DNA of 17,232 nucleotides from Pseudomonadota bacterium (GCA_023454395.1 JAEYFY010000420.1:1-17232), one strand, 5' to 3'. Shown: positions 1 through 6,561, numbered from the stretch's first letter. Made by a program: numbers and translations. The notes: generated from the sequence alone by a model not told the origin.

Positions 1-135
1 AGCAAAGACGTATTCGTACACTTTTCAGCGATCCAAAGCGATAGCTTCAAATCTCTGAAAGAAGGCCAAGAAGTTTCATTTTCTATCGAAAATGGCGCTA
101 AAGGTCCAGCAGCAGCGAACGTAATCGCTCTGTAA
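1..135 (+). CDS. Cold-shock protein, CspA/CspE family (5' end missing)
   Basis: The reading frame is open from base 1 to a TAA at 133-135 and gives the last 44 residues of a protein of about 70. It starts [12 protein letters not shown], which contains the RNP2 nucleic-acid-binding motif (VFVHF), and ends [13 protein letters not shown], the usual C-terminus of CspE/CspA proteins. These are single OB-fold RNA/ssDNA-binding proteins of the cytoplasm that melt RNA structure and act as antiterminators. The missing part would hold the start codon, RNP1 and the 5' UTR. The ending matches CspE best, but the middle ([16 protein letters not shown]) is also close to CspA/B/G, so I do not choose a paralogue. 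A strong intrinsic terminator follows 60 bp downstream, so it is probably monocistronic. Confidence 0.93.
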   Translation, partial: SKDVFVHFSAIQSDSFKSLKEGQEVSFSIENGAKGPAAANVIAL

Positions 136-194
136 TCTATTGAGCTTTTATTACTGTATGTATTGCTTAATGCAATATTGATACAAGTAAGATC

Positions 195-226
195 TAAAAA
201 ACCTCACTTCGGTGAGGTTTTTTTTT
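195..226 (+). terminator. Rho-independent terminator of the cold-shock gene
   Basis: A perfect 7-bp stem (ACCTCAC 201-207 with GTGAGGT 212-218) closes a TTCG tetraloop. It is preceded by an A run and followed by an eight-T run. This is a textbook intrinsic terminator, and the flanking A run could let it work in both directions. Confidence 0.92.
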
Positions 227-604
227 ATATCAATTTTTAGTGTTATTTAAATTTAGAGTGTACTTAGCAAAGCGTATAAAAATAGTATTATTAAAGTTAT
301 GTAAGTATTTAATATAAATTATTTAAAACTCCAGAAAGTTATTTACTTTAATACCTACTGATTTTTACAGAACAATAAATTAATGGATAAATTAATTATT
401 ATAATGGCAAAATAAAGGCATTAAGATATTGCCTTCTCAATCAAAAGAAACAAAAAAATTTTATTAGAATAAAAGATATCAGATAAATCATAAAAATAAT
501 TTAAGATAAAATTAAATTAAATTAACATTTAAAGACTTATCTTAAACAATTGCTGTTTAATTCAATGTGGCTTAAATGCTTTTTGGTTCCTAAAGGACAA
601 ACTT
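227..604. other. AT-rich spacer upstream of lpxP
   Basis: I see no supportable ORF here. The stretch is strongly A/T-biased and must hold the lpxP promoter and leader, but many TATAAT-like words occur and I cannot pick one. The only clear signal is the ribosome binding site AAGGA at 593-597, seven bases before the GTG at 605. A long leader would be compatible with cold-responsive translation, but no cold-box element was identified. Confidence 0.5.
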
Positions 605-1534
605 GTGTACGCTAAAAATGTTTTTTCATTGCATCTATTACATCCAAAATATTTCTTAACTTGGTTTGGTGTTTTTATTCTTTTTTTATTAGTACAACTT
701 CCTTATTCTTGGTTACTTTTTTTAGGTAAACATCTTGGGCTGTTATCTCGTTTCTTTGTCAAAAGAAGAGTCTCGATCATAAAGAAAAATTTAGAATTAT
801 GTTTCCCTAATAAAGATAAAAATGAAATTAACAAGCTTGTGATGGATAATTTATCGTCATTAGGTGTCGCATTATTTGAAACGGGCATGGCGTGGTTTTG
901 GAGTGATCGCCGATTAAAAAACCTCTTTGAAGTCCAGGGGATCGCCAATTTTACTGATGCAAATGATAAAAATGCTGGGATCCTATTAATTGGTATACAT
1001 TCTATGTCTCTAGAGCTGGGTGGACGCATTATGGGGCTTTGTTTCCCTGTGAACGCTATGTATAGACCACATAATAATAAAGCGATGGAGTTTATCCAAA
1101 CTAAAGCAAGATGCCGTTCAGATAAGGGCATGATAGATAGACGTAACTTGAAGTTTATGGTTATGGAGTTAAAAAAAGGGAAAGCAATTTGGTTTGCTCC
1201 TGACCAAGACTTTGGTTTAAAAGGTACAACATTTTCTCCATTCTTTTCTGTCGAAAAAACATCAACTTCAAAAGGGGTTGCTATTTTAGCAAAATTATCA
1301 GGAGCACCATCTTTAACTGTTACTTTGGTCAGAAATGAAAATCTGAAAGGTAAAAAATACAGTTTAATCATAGGTAAAGAGCTGATTAATTATCCTTCTG
1401 AAGATATTCAAAATGACACAGATAGAATGAATAAGTTGATTGAAACAGAAATTATGAGAGCGCCAGATCAATATTTATGGGCTCACCGTCGTTTTAAAAC
1501 TCGACCAGCAGGTGAAGCCAGTTTTTATAATTAA
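605..1534 (+). CDS. lpxP: Kdo2-lipid IVA palmitoleoyl/lauroyl acyltransferase, LpxP-like
   Basis: This inner-membrane acyltransferase of the LpxL/LpxM/LpxP (HtrB) family adds the secondary acyl chain to Kdo2-lipid IVA from acyl-ACP during lipid A synthesis. The 309 residues match the family length. A hydrophobic N-terminal anchor spans about residues 16-42. The catalytic HX4E motif is H132-SMSL-E137. Family blocks KNLELCFP (61-68), ETGMAWFW (92-99), YRPHNN and the C-terminal LWAHRRFKTRP are all present. Internal blocks (MSLELGG.IMGLC, WFAPDQD, IMRAPDQYLW) look closer to E. coli LpxP, the cold-induced palmitoleoyl enzyme, than to LpxL; that choice rests on recalled sequences. The start is GTG, supported by AAGGA at 593-597, and no upstream ATG competes. 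The preceding gene encodes a cold-shock protein, which fits a cold role. The gene converges on the sRNA at 1549-1647. Confidence 0.9.
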   Translation: MYAKNVFSLHLLHPKYFLTWFGVFILFLLVQLPYSWLLFLGKHLGLLSRFFVKRRVSIIKKNLELCFPNKDKNEINKLVMDNLSSLGVALFETGMAWFWSDRRLKNLFEVQGIANFTDANDKNAGILLIGIHSMSLELGGRIMGLCFPVNAMYRPHNNKAMEFIQTKARCRSDKGMIDRRNLKFMVMELKKGKAIWFAPDQDFGLKGTTFSPFFSVEKTSTSKGVAILAKLSGAPSLTVTLVRNENLKGKKYSLIIGKELINYPSEDIQNDTDRMNKLIETEIMRAPDQYLWAHRRFKTRPAGEASFYN

Positions 1535-1548
1535 TTATTAATATATAT

Positions 1549-1578
1549 AAAAAAAGACCAACACATGATGTGTTGGTC
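1549..1578 (-). terminator. Intrinsic terminator of RyhB-like sRNA copy 1
   Basis: On the minus strand a perfect 10-bp stem (GACCAACACA / TGTGTTGGTC, 1556-1578) with a 3-nt loop is followed by seven T. It ends the sRNA and, lying just after lpxP, may also stop lpxP transcripts, since an AT-rich run lies on the other side. Confidence 0.92.
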
Positions 1579-1647
1579 ACAGTAAATACTGGAAGCAATG
1601 TGAGCAATGTCGTTGTGAAAAACCAAGTAAAACACTCAACTATTCAC
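1549..1647 (-). ncRNA. ryhB: RyhB-like Fur-regulated small RNA, copy 1
   Basis: Read on the minus strand, 1591-1613 contains GACATTGCTCACATTGCT followed by TCCAGTATT. This is the invariant core of enterobacterial RyhB, the Hfq-dependent sRNA that base-pairs with mRNAs of iron-using proteins (for example sodB and sdh in E. coli) when iron is scarce. The predicted transcript is about 99 nt, close to the 90 nt of E. coli RyhB. A 5' stem-loop can form between GTGAA (1647-1643) and TTCAC just before the core. The core is single-stranded-looking, and a 10-bp terminator stem plus U tract closes the RNA. The start near 1647 is inferred from the promoter, seven bases after the -10. A near-identical second copy lies at 5043-5140. 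Of the two, this copy keeps the canonical TTCC after the core. Confidence 0.9.
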
Positions 1648-1650
1648 AAG

Positions 1651-1683
1651 GTAAAAGATAATCATTATCACTTAACTTGTCAA
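1651..1683 (-). promoter_or_regulatory. Promoter and Fur box of RyhB-like copy 1
   Basis: On the minus strand the -35 is TTGACA (1683-1678), the spacer is exactly 17 bp and the -10 is TATCTT (1660-1655). The palindrome GATAATCATTATC (1657-1669) overlaps the spacer and -10. Extended to 1651-1669 it matches the 19-bp Fur consensus at 16 positions by hand count. Fur-Fe(II) bound here would block RNA polymerase, so the sRNA should be made when iron is low. Confidence 0.88.
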
Positions 1684-1956
1684 CCCTAATGTTTGTATGG
1701 ATTTGGTCGATAAAGACTGGGCATACAAAGCAAAGATAAGACGATTAAATTTATATAAATAAGTTAAAATAGAGTTAGCAAATATAGAAATAAACTATAT
1801 CTACTTAATATGTTATAGTCATAATAAAAAATATTATTTATATAGTAATGAATTCTAATTTCTTGAAAATATATACTCGTTATTTAATAATAAATACTAT
1901 TTCTACTTGATAGAGATTGATGTTTATTAAAAATATATGATTTTAATTTTTCTATA
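1684..1956. other. AT-rich spacer with no gene seen
   Basis: The stretch is almost only A and T, with no ORF of note. Weak A/T-only inverted repeats near 1926-1952 could serve as the end of the minus-strand gene that stops at 1957, but they are not distinctive in this base composition. Confidence 0.4.
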
Positions 1957-2268
1957 TTAGTTATATTCGATATCCATAATCCCTACATTTTCTTTGATCC
2001 AATTTATGCTCATTGTACCTTTATTTTCACCCAATTGAGCGTCAAAAACTTTATTGGGTTCAATGTTATGCAAAGTTTCCTCCATTTCAGTTCCATTCCA
2101 ACAATTTGTTTTAAAAGTATTTCCTACAGAGTTGGTCATACAATTTCCCTCTATAATTGAACCTGTAAATGTAATTGTTCCTGAACCGATTACTTTATTA
2201 TTATTTGCCATAGCTGGAGCTGATAATAAAAGTGCTAAAAAACTTCCGATAATAAAATTATTTTTCAT
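1957..2268 (-). CDS. Secreted small fimbrial-like protein
   Basis: The 103-residue product has a clear Sec signal peptide: MKNN, a hydrophobic core at residues 5-17 and a likely cleavage after AMA (19-21). The mature part is about 82 residues. It begins with a beta-strand pattern GSGTITFTGSIIEGNC like the N-terminal half of chaperone-usher pilins. Two cysteines, C43 and C56, could form the pilin-type disulphide. It ends in MDIEYN, reminiscent of the C-terminal strand of such subunits. Full pilins are about 170 residues, so this is either a truncated subunit or one of the small stand-alone fimbrial-like secreted proteins. No usher, chaperone or other subunit is nearby. The ATG follows AAGGAA by about six bases. 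The function is unknown and adhesion is only a guess from the fold pattern. Confidence 0.72.
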   Translation of the reverse strand: MKNNFIIGSFLALLLSAPAMANNNKVIGSGTITFTGSIIEGNCMTNSVGNTFKTNCWNGTEMEETLHNIEPNKVFDAQLGENKGTMSINWIKENVGIMDIEYN

Positions 2269-2694
2269 TTTATATTCCTTAAATATTCTTTCTTTGGTTA
2301 ATTTTTTATTTGTTTTTCTGTATACGATGAATAAGTATTTTTTCGTACCAAGTTGGTGGAAGGAATATTAGAGGAAAAAAATATATCAATCTGTAAAAAA
2401 TCTTGATAGTTAATGACAGGTAGATAAAGATTTATGAATGAATTTATGATTTTTTCAGCACTGAATTATTAACGTGAGTTAATTATAGTTTATATAAACA
2501 TCTGAAATTTAAAAATTAAATTTATTTTTAATTATTTTTGTTAATAAGTTAACTTTTTTTGATATTAGTTAAATTACTTAATTTTTTCATGATACATTTT
2601 GTCGTTAAAATAGAAAACTTATAAAATGAGTAATTTCAGAGTTCAAAAAAAGTTGTCAAAATATTACAAAGAAATAGTTATTAAGAATAAAAAC
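2269..2694. other. AT-rich spacer upstream of the fimbrial-like gene
   Basis: I see no gene here. The stretch holds the promoter region of the minus-strand gene starting at 2268 and one copy of a 22-bp repeat at 2373-2394. The remainder is A/T-rich and without clear structure. Confidence 0.4.
2373..2394. repeat. 22-bp dispersed repeat, copy 1
   Basis: GG, seven A, T, then ATATCAATCTGT. It matches 3064-3085 at 21 of 22 positions, in the same orientation. Both copies lie in non-coding DNA between the two sRNA genes. The A run makes part of the match cheap, but the ATATCAATCTGT half is not low-complexity. Confidence 0.5.
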
Positions 2695-2895
2695 TCATTT
2701 TTTTAGATAGTTTTTATATTGATAAGATAACGTTTGATATTGAAAAGGAACTCCTAATGTTCCTGTAATTAATTGAGTGATGTGTTGATTACTTTTATTT
2801 CCCAGTTTATGAAGGTATGTACATTTTGCTCTGTCACTAATTTTAGCTTTATTGCCATATCCCTTTTCGTCCATTACAAAAGACATAATTGGCAT
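2695..2895 (-). CDS. Doubtful 66-residue hypothetical ORF
   Basis: An open frame of 66 codons with mixed composition, including several charged and aromatic residues and one cysteine (AKCTYLHKLGNK). No signal peptide, membrane segment or family is recognised. No Shine-Dalgarno is visible before the first ATG or before an internal ATG four codons later. It could be a remnant of a longer gene or a chance ORF. It is listed because its composition is less A/T-degenerate than the spacers around it. Confidence 0.25.
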   Translation of the reverse strand: MPIMSFVMDEKGYGNKAKISDRAKCTYLHKLGNKSNQHITQLITGTLGVPFQYQTLSYQYKNYLKK

Positions 2896-2991
2896 AATAT
2901 GTTTACGCTATGGGGGAAAAATAGGAAAGTAGGTTTAGTTTGAAAATAGTGAGAGTTTAGCGATTGAACATTTTGAGAGGGTAATTTAGAT

Positions 2992-3016
2992 AAAAAAATC
3001 CCCGCGCAAGGCGGGG
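2992..3016 (-). terminator. GC-rich intrinsic terminator without an adjacent gene
   Basis: On the minus strand CCCCGC (3016-3011) pairs with GCGGGG (3005-3000) around a 5-nt loop, followed by AT7 (2999-2992). The nearest upstream minus-strand gene ends at 3421 and has its own terminator, so this one may end an unrecognised RNA or be left from a lost gene. Confidence 0.75.
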
Positions 3017-3063
3017 GAAAATTAAATATCTATCAGTGATGAAATACTGAAAAAAATAATAAG

Positions 3064-3085
3064 GGAAAAAAAGATATCAATCTGT
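3064..3085. repeat. 22-bp dispersed repeat, copy 2
   Basis: It matches 2373-2394 at 21 of 22 positions, the difference being G for T after the A run. It lies 48 bp from the orphan terminator and 691 bp from copy 1. Confidence 0.5.
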
Positions 3086-3347
3086 AACAAACTTTAAAAA
3101 GAAATAATAAGAATAAGTGCAGAATTAGAGTGGTTTTCTGAAGTAATAAATGTTTTTTGGGATTTTATTGTATTTAACTGCGTGATTTTATTGGTTTTTA
3201 TTTTAATTTAACTATGAGGTTAAATGATATAAATGAAAATCATCTTGGTTTAACTATAAAGTTTGCATACATTTAGTTGAAATTCTTGATAATTTATTTC
3301 ATTGGTTAGAATAACAATATGCTTATTTATAATGAGATTTGAATTAA

Positions 3348-3383
3348 AAATAGACAATAACAAGATCTACTTATTGTCTATTT
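3348..3383 (-). terminator. Terminator of the SUKH/HEAT gene
   Basis: A perfect 13-bp inverted repeat (AAATAGACAATAA 3348-3360 with TTATTGTCTATTT 3371-3383) has a 10-nt loop. On the minus strand it is followed by further T. It lies about 40 bp after the stop codon at 3421. Confidence 0.75.
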
Positions 3384-3420
3384 AAAATAAATAAGAGAAA
3401 AATGCCTATTTATCTGTTAG

Positions 3421-4842
3421 TTACCATTTTGTTACATCAACTTCATTGTTCTGATATACCTTCGCAATATAAGAAGAGATATTGTTGCGTATATAAGGAT
3501 TTTTTTCTTTGGGATACATTTTCCAAGCTTGTTGTAAATAAGGTAGCAACTCACTATCGATATAATTTGAGCTAGATAATGCCTGAATTGCACCTAAGCT
3601 GACCTCTTCATTTTCAGAGATTGCGAGTTCATAAAATGCTGATGTTTTTTCTTTTAAATTAATATCATGAGAAGCCGCATAAATTGCACTTCTTATTATT
3701 TCTACATTTGGGTGAGTAAAGAATGGTTGAAAATCTTCAACTAAAACGGCTTTTAATTCGGTCAAAGAGTAACCGATAAAACGCAATGTATCTTCGCTGT
3801 TCGTTACTTTAAGAATTGGGAAAAGGCTATCTTTGAAAAGAGAGCATTGATCTCTATATTTAGAGTAAATAATAGGAATAACAATGTCGGTTTTTTCATC
3901 AAATGGAGCAACTAAAGCTTGCTGAATATAAGGTAATGCTTGTTCTTTAAAATAAGTGGCTAAAACATTTAATGAAGCTTTATATAACTCAATATTTTCA
4001 GTTTGTAGTTGTTGTTCTAAAAAACATAAACTGCTATTGGATAATTCAGGCAACTTAGTTAGTGACTTGATAGCACTAATTTTTTTCGTAATATCTTCAT
4101 TATTTTGGGCAAAATGAAGTAATGTTTCTTCATTGCCTCCCATTCGATGACCAAACCAACTTGTGTCATAGCCTAAAATCACTTCATCTAACCAACGTTC
4201 GTACCATTGTGTAAATGAAGTTTCATAGGAAAATGTGTAAGGAGTATCTGAATTAACCCAATCAGAGGTATATAAAATATGACCTTTATATTTACCATTG
4301 ACCACTAATAAAAGATCGTATTCGCATCCACAAGTGCCTAAATAAAGCGTACCTTGATGAACTCTATCGCAAATAATATCAAAGTCTTCATCACTACAGT
4401 CTTCGGGTACATGACACAGTGCTTTCCATTCATCGATATCCATTTTAGGTTTAAGTAAGCAGGGTAATGCACAATTTTGTACGCCATTTCTATCTATTGC
4501 GTCATCAAAAGCATATAAGCCATAGTAAGGACCCGCACCGCCATAAGAGCCTGTACCGCCATTGCCAATTTGAGTTATAAAGGCGATATAATCTTCGGGG
4601 AATTCACATCCTGCCTTTACTTGTAGCTGATTAACTTTCTCTATTGAGAGTGGAGAATTTAGTTGATATTTATGATTGTCAGCACCAAATTCCTTATATT
4701 CATGATCAACACTAGATACGAGTACTAATTTTTCACGAATACGCTCTATAGGATTATCTGCATATTTTTTATTAAGTTGTTCCCATTGCTGCTCTGGTGT
4801 TAGCTCTTTATTTTTTCCAATGATAGTGGAAATAAAACCCAT
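3421..4842 (-). CDS. SUKH/SMI1-KNR4 domain protein with C-terminal HEAT-like repeats
   Basis: The 473-residue cytosolic protein has no signal peptide. Residues of about 62-225 look like the SUKH (SMI1/KNR4) fold: a helix with a FPEDYIAFI block (81-89), an NGG turn (94-96), GLYAF, then GTLYLGTCGCEYDLLLVV and the acidic/aromatic end around WYERWLDEVI. SUKH proteins are common immunity proteins that neutralise contact-delivered nuclease-type toxins. From about 235 to the end, paired helices with recurrent A-I-x-x-L patterns suggest HEAT-type repeats. The start ATG at 4842 has a weak AGGGA upstream. No toxin gene is adjacent, so it may be an orphan immunity gene or have a housekeeping role. I infer the family from motif reading only. 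Its neighbours on both sides are non-coding, so it is probably transcribed alone. Confidence 0.75.
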   Translation of the reverse strand: MGFISTIIGKNKELTPEQQWEQLNKKYADNPIERIREKLVLVSSVDHEYKEFGADNHKYQLNSPLSIEKVNQLQVKAGCEFPEDYIAFITQIGNGGTGSYGGAGPYYGLYAFDDAIDRNGVQNCALPCLLKPKMDIDEWKALCHVPEDCSDEDFDIICDRVHQGTLYLGTCGCEYDLLLVVNGKYKGHILYTSDWVNSDTPYTFSYETSFTQWYERWLDEVILGYDTSWFGHRMGGNEETLLHFAQNNEDITKKISAIKSLTKLPELSNSSLCFLEQQLQTENIELYKASLNVLATYFKEQALPYIQQALVAPFDEKTDIVIPIIYSKYRDQCSLFKDSLFPILKVTNSEDTLRFIGYSLTELKAVLVEDFQPFFTHPNVEIIRSAIYAASHDINLKEKTSAFYELAISENEEVSLGAIQALSSSNYIDSELLPYLQQAWKMYPKEKNPYIRNNISSYIAKVYQNNEVDVTKW

Positions 4843-5042
4843 AATTTAAAATCCCTATTGATGATATGGTTTAATTATAATGTGGTTATTTCATGATCCT
4901 TTTTAGATGTGATAACCAAATACAATATTACTACCTTGCGTTAAATTCACTATAAACTATTTTAGCTTTAACAAGATAATAGTATTTCGAAGGAAAGTAT
5001 GTCCTCCATTTAGGGTTAAGCAGATTGCGGGATAATACAGAT

Positions 5043-5073
5043 AAAAAAAAGACCAACGCTAGGAGAGTTGGTC
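5043..5073 (-). terminator. Intrinsic terminator of RyhB-like sRNA copy 2
   Basis: On the minus strand GACCAAC and GTTGGTC (ends of 5051-5073) form a 7-bp stem around a 9-nt loop, followed by eight T. The outer stem is identical to copy 1, but the inner part has diverged and is weaker. Confidence 0.85.
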
Positions 5074-5140
5074 AATAAATACTAGAAGCAATGTGAGCAA
5101 TGTCGTTGTGAAAAACCAAGTAAAATACTCAACTATTCAC
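5043..5140 (-). ncRNA. ryhB: RyhB-like Fur-regulated small RNA, copy 2
   Basis: Same minus-strand organisation as the copy at 1549-1647. The core GACATTGCTCACATTGCT is unchanged. Aligned without gaps over 107 bases (5076-5182 against 1583-1689), the two loci agree at 99 positions by hand count. Differences fall in the loop of the 5' stem, one base after the core (TTCT instead of TTCC), the start region, the spacer between promoter elements and the terminator loop. The predicted length is about 98 nt from a start near 5140. As with other RyhB RNAs it should pair with iron-related mRNAs through the core, with Hfq. A 53-codon ORF with a Fur-like box lies upstream on the same strand, so read-through from it is possible. 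Confidence 0.88.
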
Positions 5141-5143
5141 GAA

Positions 5144-5176
5144 TTAAAAGATAATCATTATCATTTAATCTGTCAA
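5144..5176 (-). promoter_or_regulatory. Promoter and Fur box of RyhB-like copy 2
   Basis: On the minus strand TTGACA (5176-5171), a 17-bp spacer and TATCTT (5153-5148). GATAATCATTATC (5150-5162) overlaps the promoter; the 19-bp window 5144-5162 agrees with the Fur consensus at 15 positions by hand count. The promoter elements are identical to copy 1. Confidence 0.87.
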
Positions 5177-5229
5177 CCCTAAGAAAATTGCGGTTATTAT
5201 TTATTCACACTAAAAGCCAATAAATTATT

Positions 5230-5391
5230 TTACTTTATAGAAACCAAAGTTGGGATTTTATTATTAATAACAATAAGATCACTATTTTCTGATTTAGTGT
5301 TTATTGTATTTTTAACAGCACTCATTTTTTTCATTTTATTGACTAAATCTTTAAAATGCTGAGAGCGTAAATGTATCGTTTTCTTAACCAT
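5230..5391 (-). CDS. Unrecognised 53-residue basic protein, probably Fur-controlled
   Basis: A short ORF starting MVKKTIHLRSQHFKDL and ending in IPTLVSIK. It is rich in Lys, Asn, Ser and Thr, without signal peptide or membrane helix. The start is well supported: TAAGGAG (5405-5399) lies seven bases before the ATG at 5391. A Fur-like palindrome (5446-5470) lies 55 bp upstream, and the next gene downstream on this strand is the RyhB-like copy 2. I considered the haemin-uptake protein HemP, which is similarly small and Fur-regulated, but the conserved HemP C-terminal motif is not present. The function is unknown; iron-responsive expression is an inference from the box. Confidence 0.6.
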   Translation of the reverse strand: MVKKTIHLRSQHFKDLVNKMKKMSAVKNTINTKSENSDLIVINNKIPTLVSIK

Positions 5392-5445
5392 GAGTTTTCT
5401 CCTTATGAATTGTAGTCATAACAATAATAAGGATATCCCTTAAAT

Positions 5446-5470
5446 GCAAATAATAATCAATATCATTTGC
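5446..5470. promoter_or_regulatory. Fur-like palindrome between divergent genes
   Basis: A 25-bp inverted repeat with arms GCAAATAATA and TATCATTTGC (9 of 10 paired) around ATCAA. Read on the minus strand, its first 19 bases agree with the Fur consensus at 14 positions by hand count. It sits between the 53-codon ORF (minus) and the 5'-nucleotidase (plus); by distance it more likely controls the small ORF. Confidence 0.55.
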
Positions 5471-5612
5471 GGGGTGTGATTTAATGATAAAGTGCTTATA
5501 CTCAGGTAAATACTACGATTTTATCTGCTTTTTTGTATAAGTTTTCTTATCTTCACTCTCTTAAAAGAGTGATATTATGAATAATAAAAGGAACTAGCAG
5601 GGAATTTTGGCG

Positions 5613-6548
5613 ATGGCGTATGATTTAACGAAGAGATTAGTCATAGGGCTTTCTTCTAGTGCGTTATTTGATTTAGAAGAATCAGATAATATTTTTCGCA
5701 CTCAAGGAGAGGAAGCTTATCGAAAATATCAACATAAAATGCAGGATGTACCTTTGAATAAAGGTGTTGCATTTCCTTTTATTAGTCGACTTTTGAAGCT
5801 AAATAATATTAGACCTGACGATCCACTCGTTGAAGTTATTTTGTTATCTAGAAATGATCCCGACACTGGATTAAGAGTGATGAATTCTATTGAACATTAT
5901 AAGCTTGGGATCACCCGAGCTGTATTTCTTCAAGGAAAATCACCTCATATTTATATTCCAGCATTTGATATTGAATTATTTTTATCTGCTGATCATGACG
6001 ATGTTTTACAAGCAATTAATGCAAATTATCCAGCAGGGCAGATATTAGAAGGTCATGTTAATGATGATGATGCTGATGAATTAAGAATTGCGTTCGACTT
6101 TGATGGTGTGATTGCTGATGATGAAGCTGAAGTTATTTATAAAACTTCAGGTGAATTGTCTCAATTTCATAATCATGAAGCCAAAATGGTTAATGTTCCT
6201 CATAATCCTGGACCATTAAAAAAGTTTTTACTGCGTATTTCTGATATTCAAAAATTGGAATTAGAAAAAGTAAAACAAGATCCTACATATATTCCATTAC
6301 TTAAGATCTCTATTGTTACTGCACGTAATGCGCCATCTCATAAACGTGTTATTAACACGATGAGAGCATGGGGAATTTCTGTTAATGAAGCCTTTTTTAT
6401 GGGGGGAGTAGAGAAGGCCAATGTTCTGAGAATTTTAAAACCTCATATATTCTTTGATGATCAAAGACTGCATTTAAAATCATCATCTGAATTACCTTCT
6501 GTGCATATTCCTTTTGGAATAGCGAATAGAAAAATAGATAATGAATAA
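5613..6548 (+). CDS. Cytosolic 5'-nucleotidase family protein
   Basis: The protein belongs to the 5'-nucleotidase family related to eukaryotic cytosolic 5'-nucleotidase I, HAD-like phosphatases that remove phosphate from nucleoside monophosphates. Visible features, numbered from the ATG, are SRNDPDTGLRVMNSIEHY near residues 79-96, the HAD-like nucleophile block AFDFDGV near 160-166, SIVTARNAPSHKRV near 233-246 and the acidic FFDDQR near 280-285. At 311 residues it has the length expected for bacterial members. I chose ATG 5613 because CAGGGA (5598-5603) is nine bases upstream; an in-frame TTG at 5607 would add two residues. A 7-bp hairpin (5553-5572) in the leader and a terminator after the gene suggest a single-gene unit. 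Confidence 0.87.
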   Translation: MAYDLTKRLVIGLSSSALFDLEESDNIFRTQGEEAYRKYQHKMQDVPLNKGVAFPFISRLLKLNNIRPDDPLVEVILLSRNDPDTGLRVMNSIEHYKLGITRAVFLQGKSPHIYIPAFDIELFLSADHDDVLQAINANYPAGQILEGHVNDDDADELRIAFDFDGVIADDEAEVIYKTSGELSQFHNHEAKMVNVPHNPGPLKKFLLRISDIQKLELEKVKQDPTYIPLLKISIVTARNAPSHKRVINTMRAWGISVNEAFFMGGVEKANVLRILKPHIFFDDQRLHLKSSSELPSVHIPFGIANRKIDNE

Positions 6549-6561
6549 TAAGTTTTTAATT

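Larger units (their letters stand above)
2896..3420. other. Non-coding stretch with two terminators and a repeat
   Basis: No ORF can be supported. It contains a GC-rich minus-strand terminator (2992-3016) with no obvious gene feeding it, the second copy of the 22-bp repeat (3064-3085) and the terminator of the SUKH/HEAT gene (3348-3383). The remainder is A/T-rich. Confidence 0.5.

Noticed and set aside
703..1371. Long minus-strand ORF opposite lpxP
   Set aside because: It lies wholly inside the well-supported acyltransferase gene on the other strand and has no family motifs or ribosome binding site.
2054..2371. 105-codon plus-strand ORF
   Set aside because: It overlaps the fimbrial-like gene with signal peptide and good ribosome binding site, and its own sequence is hydrophobic low-complexity read-through of A/T-rich DNA.
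5230..5391. Identification as the haemin-uptake protein HemP
   Set aside because: Size and Fur-like control fit, but the conserved YRLR-T-KLILTK ending of HemP is absent.
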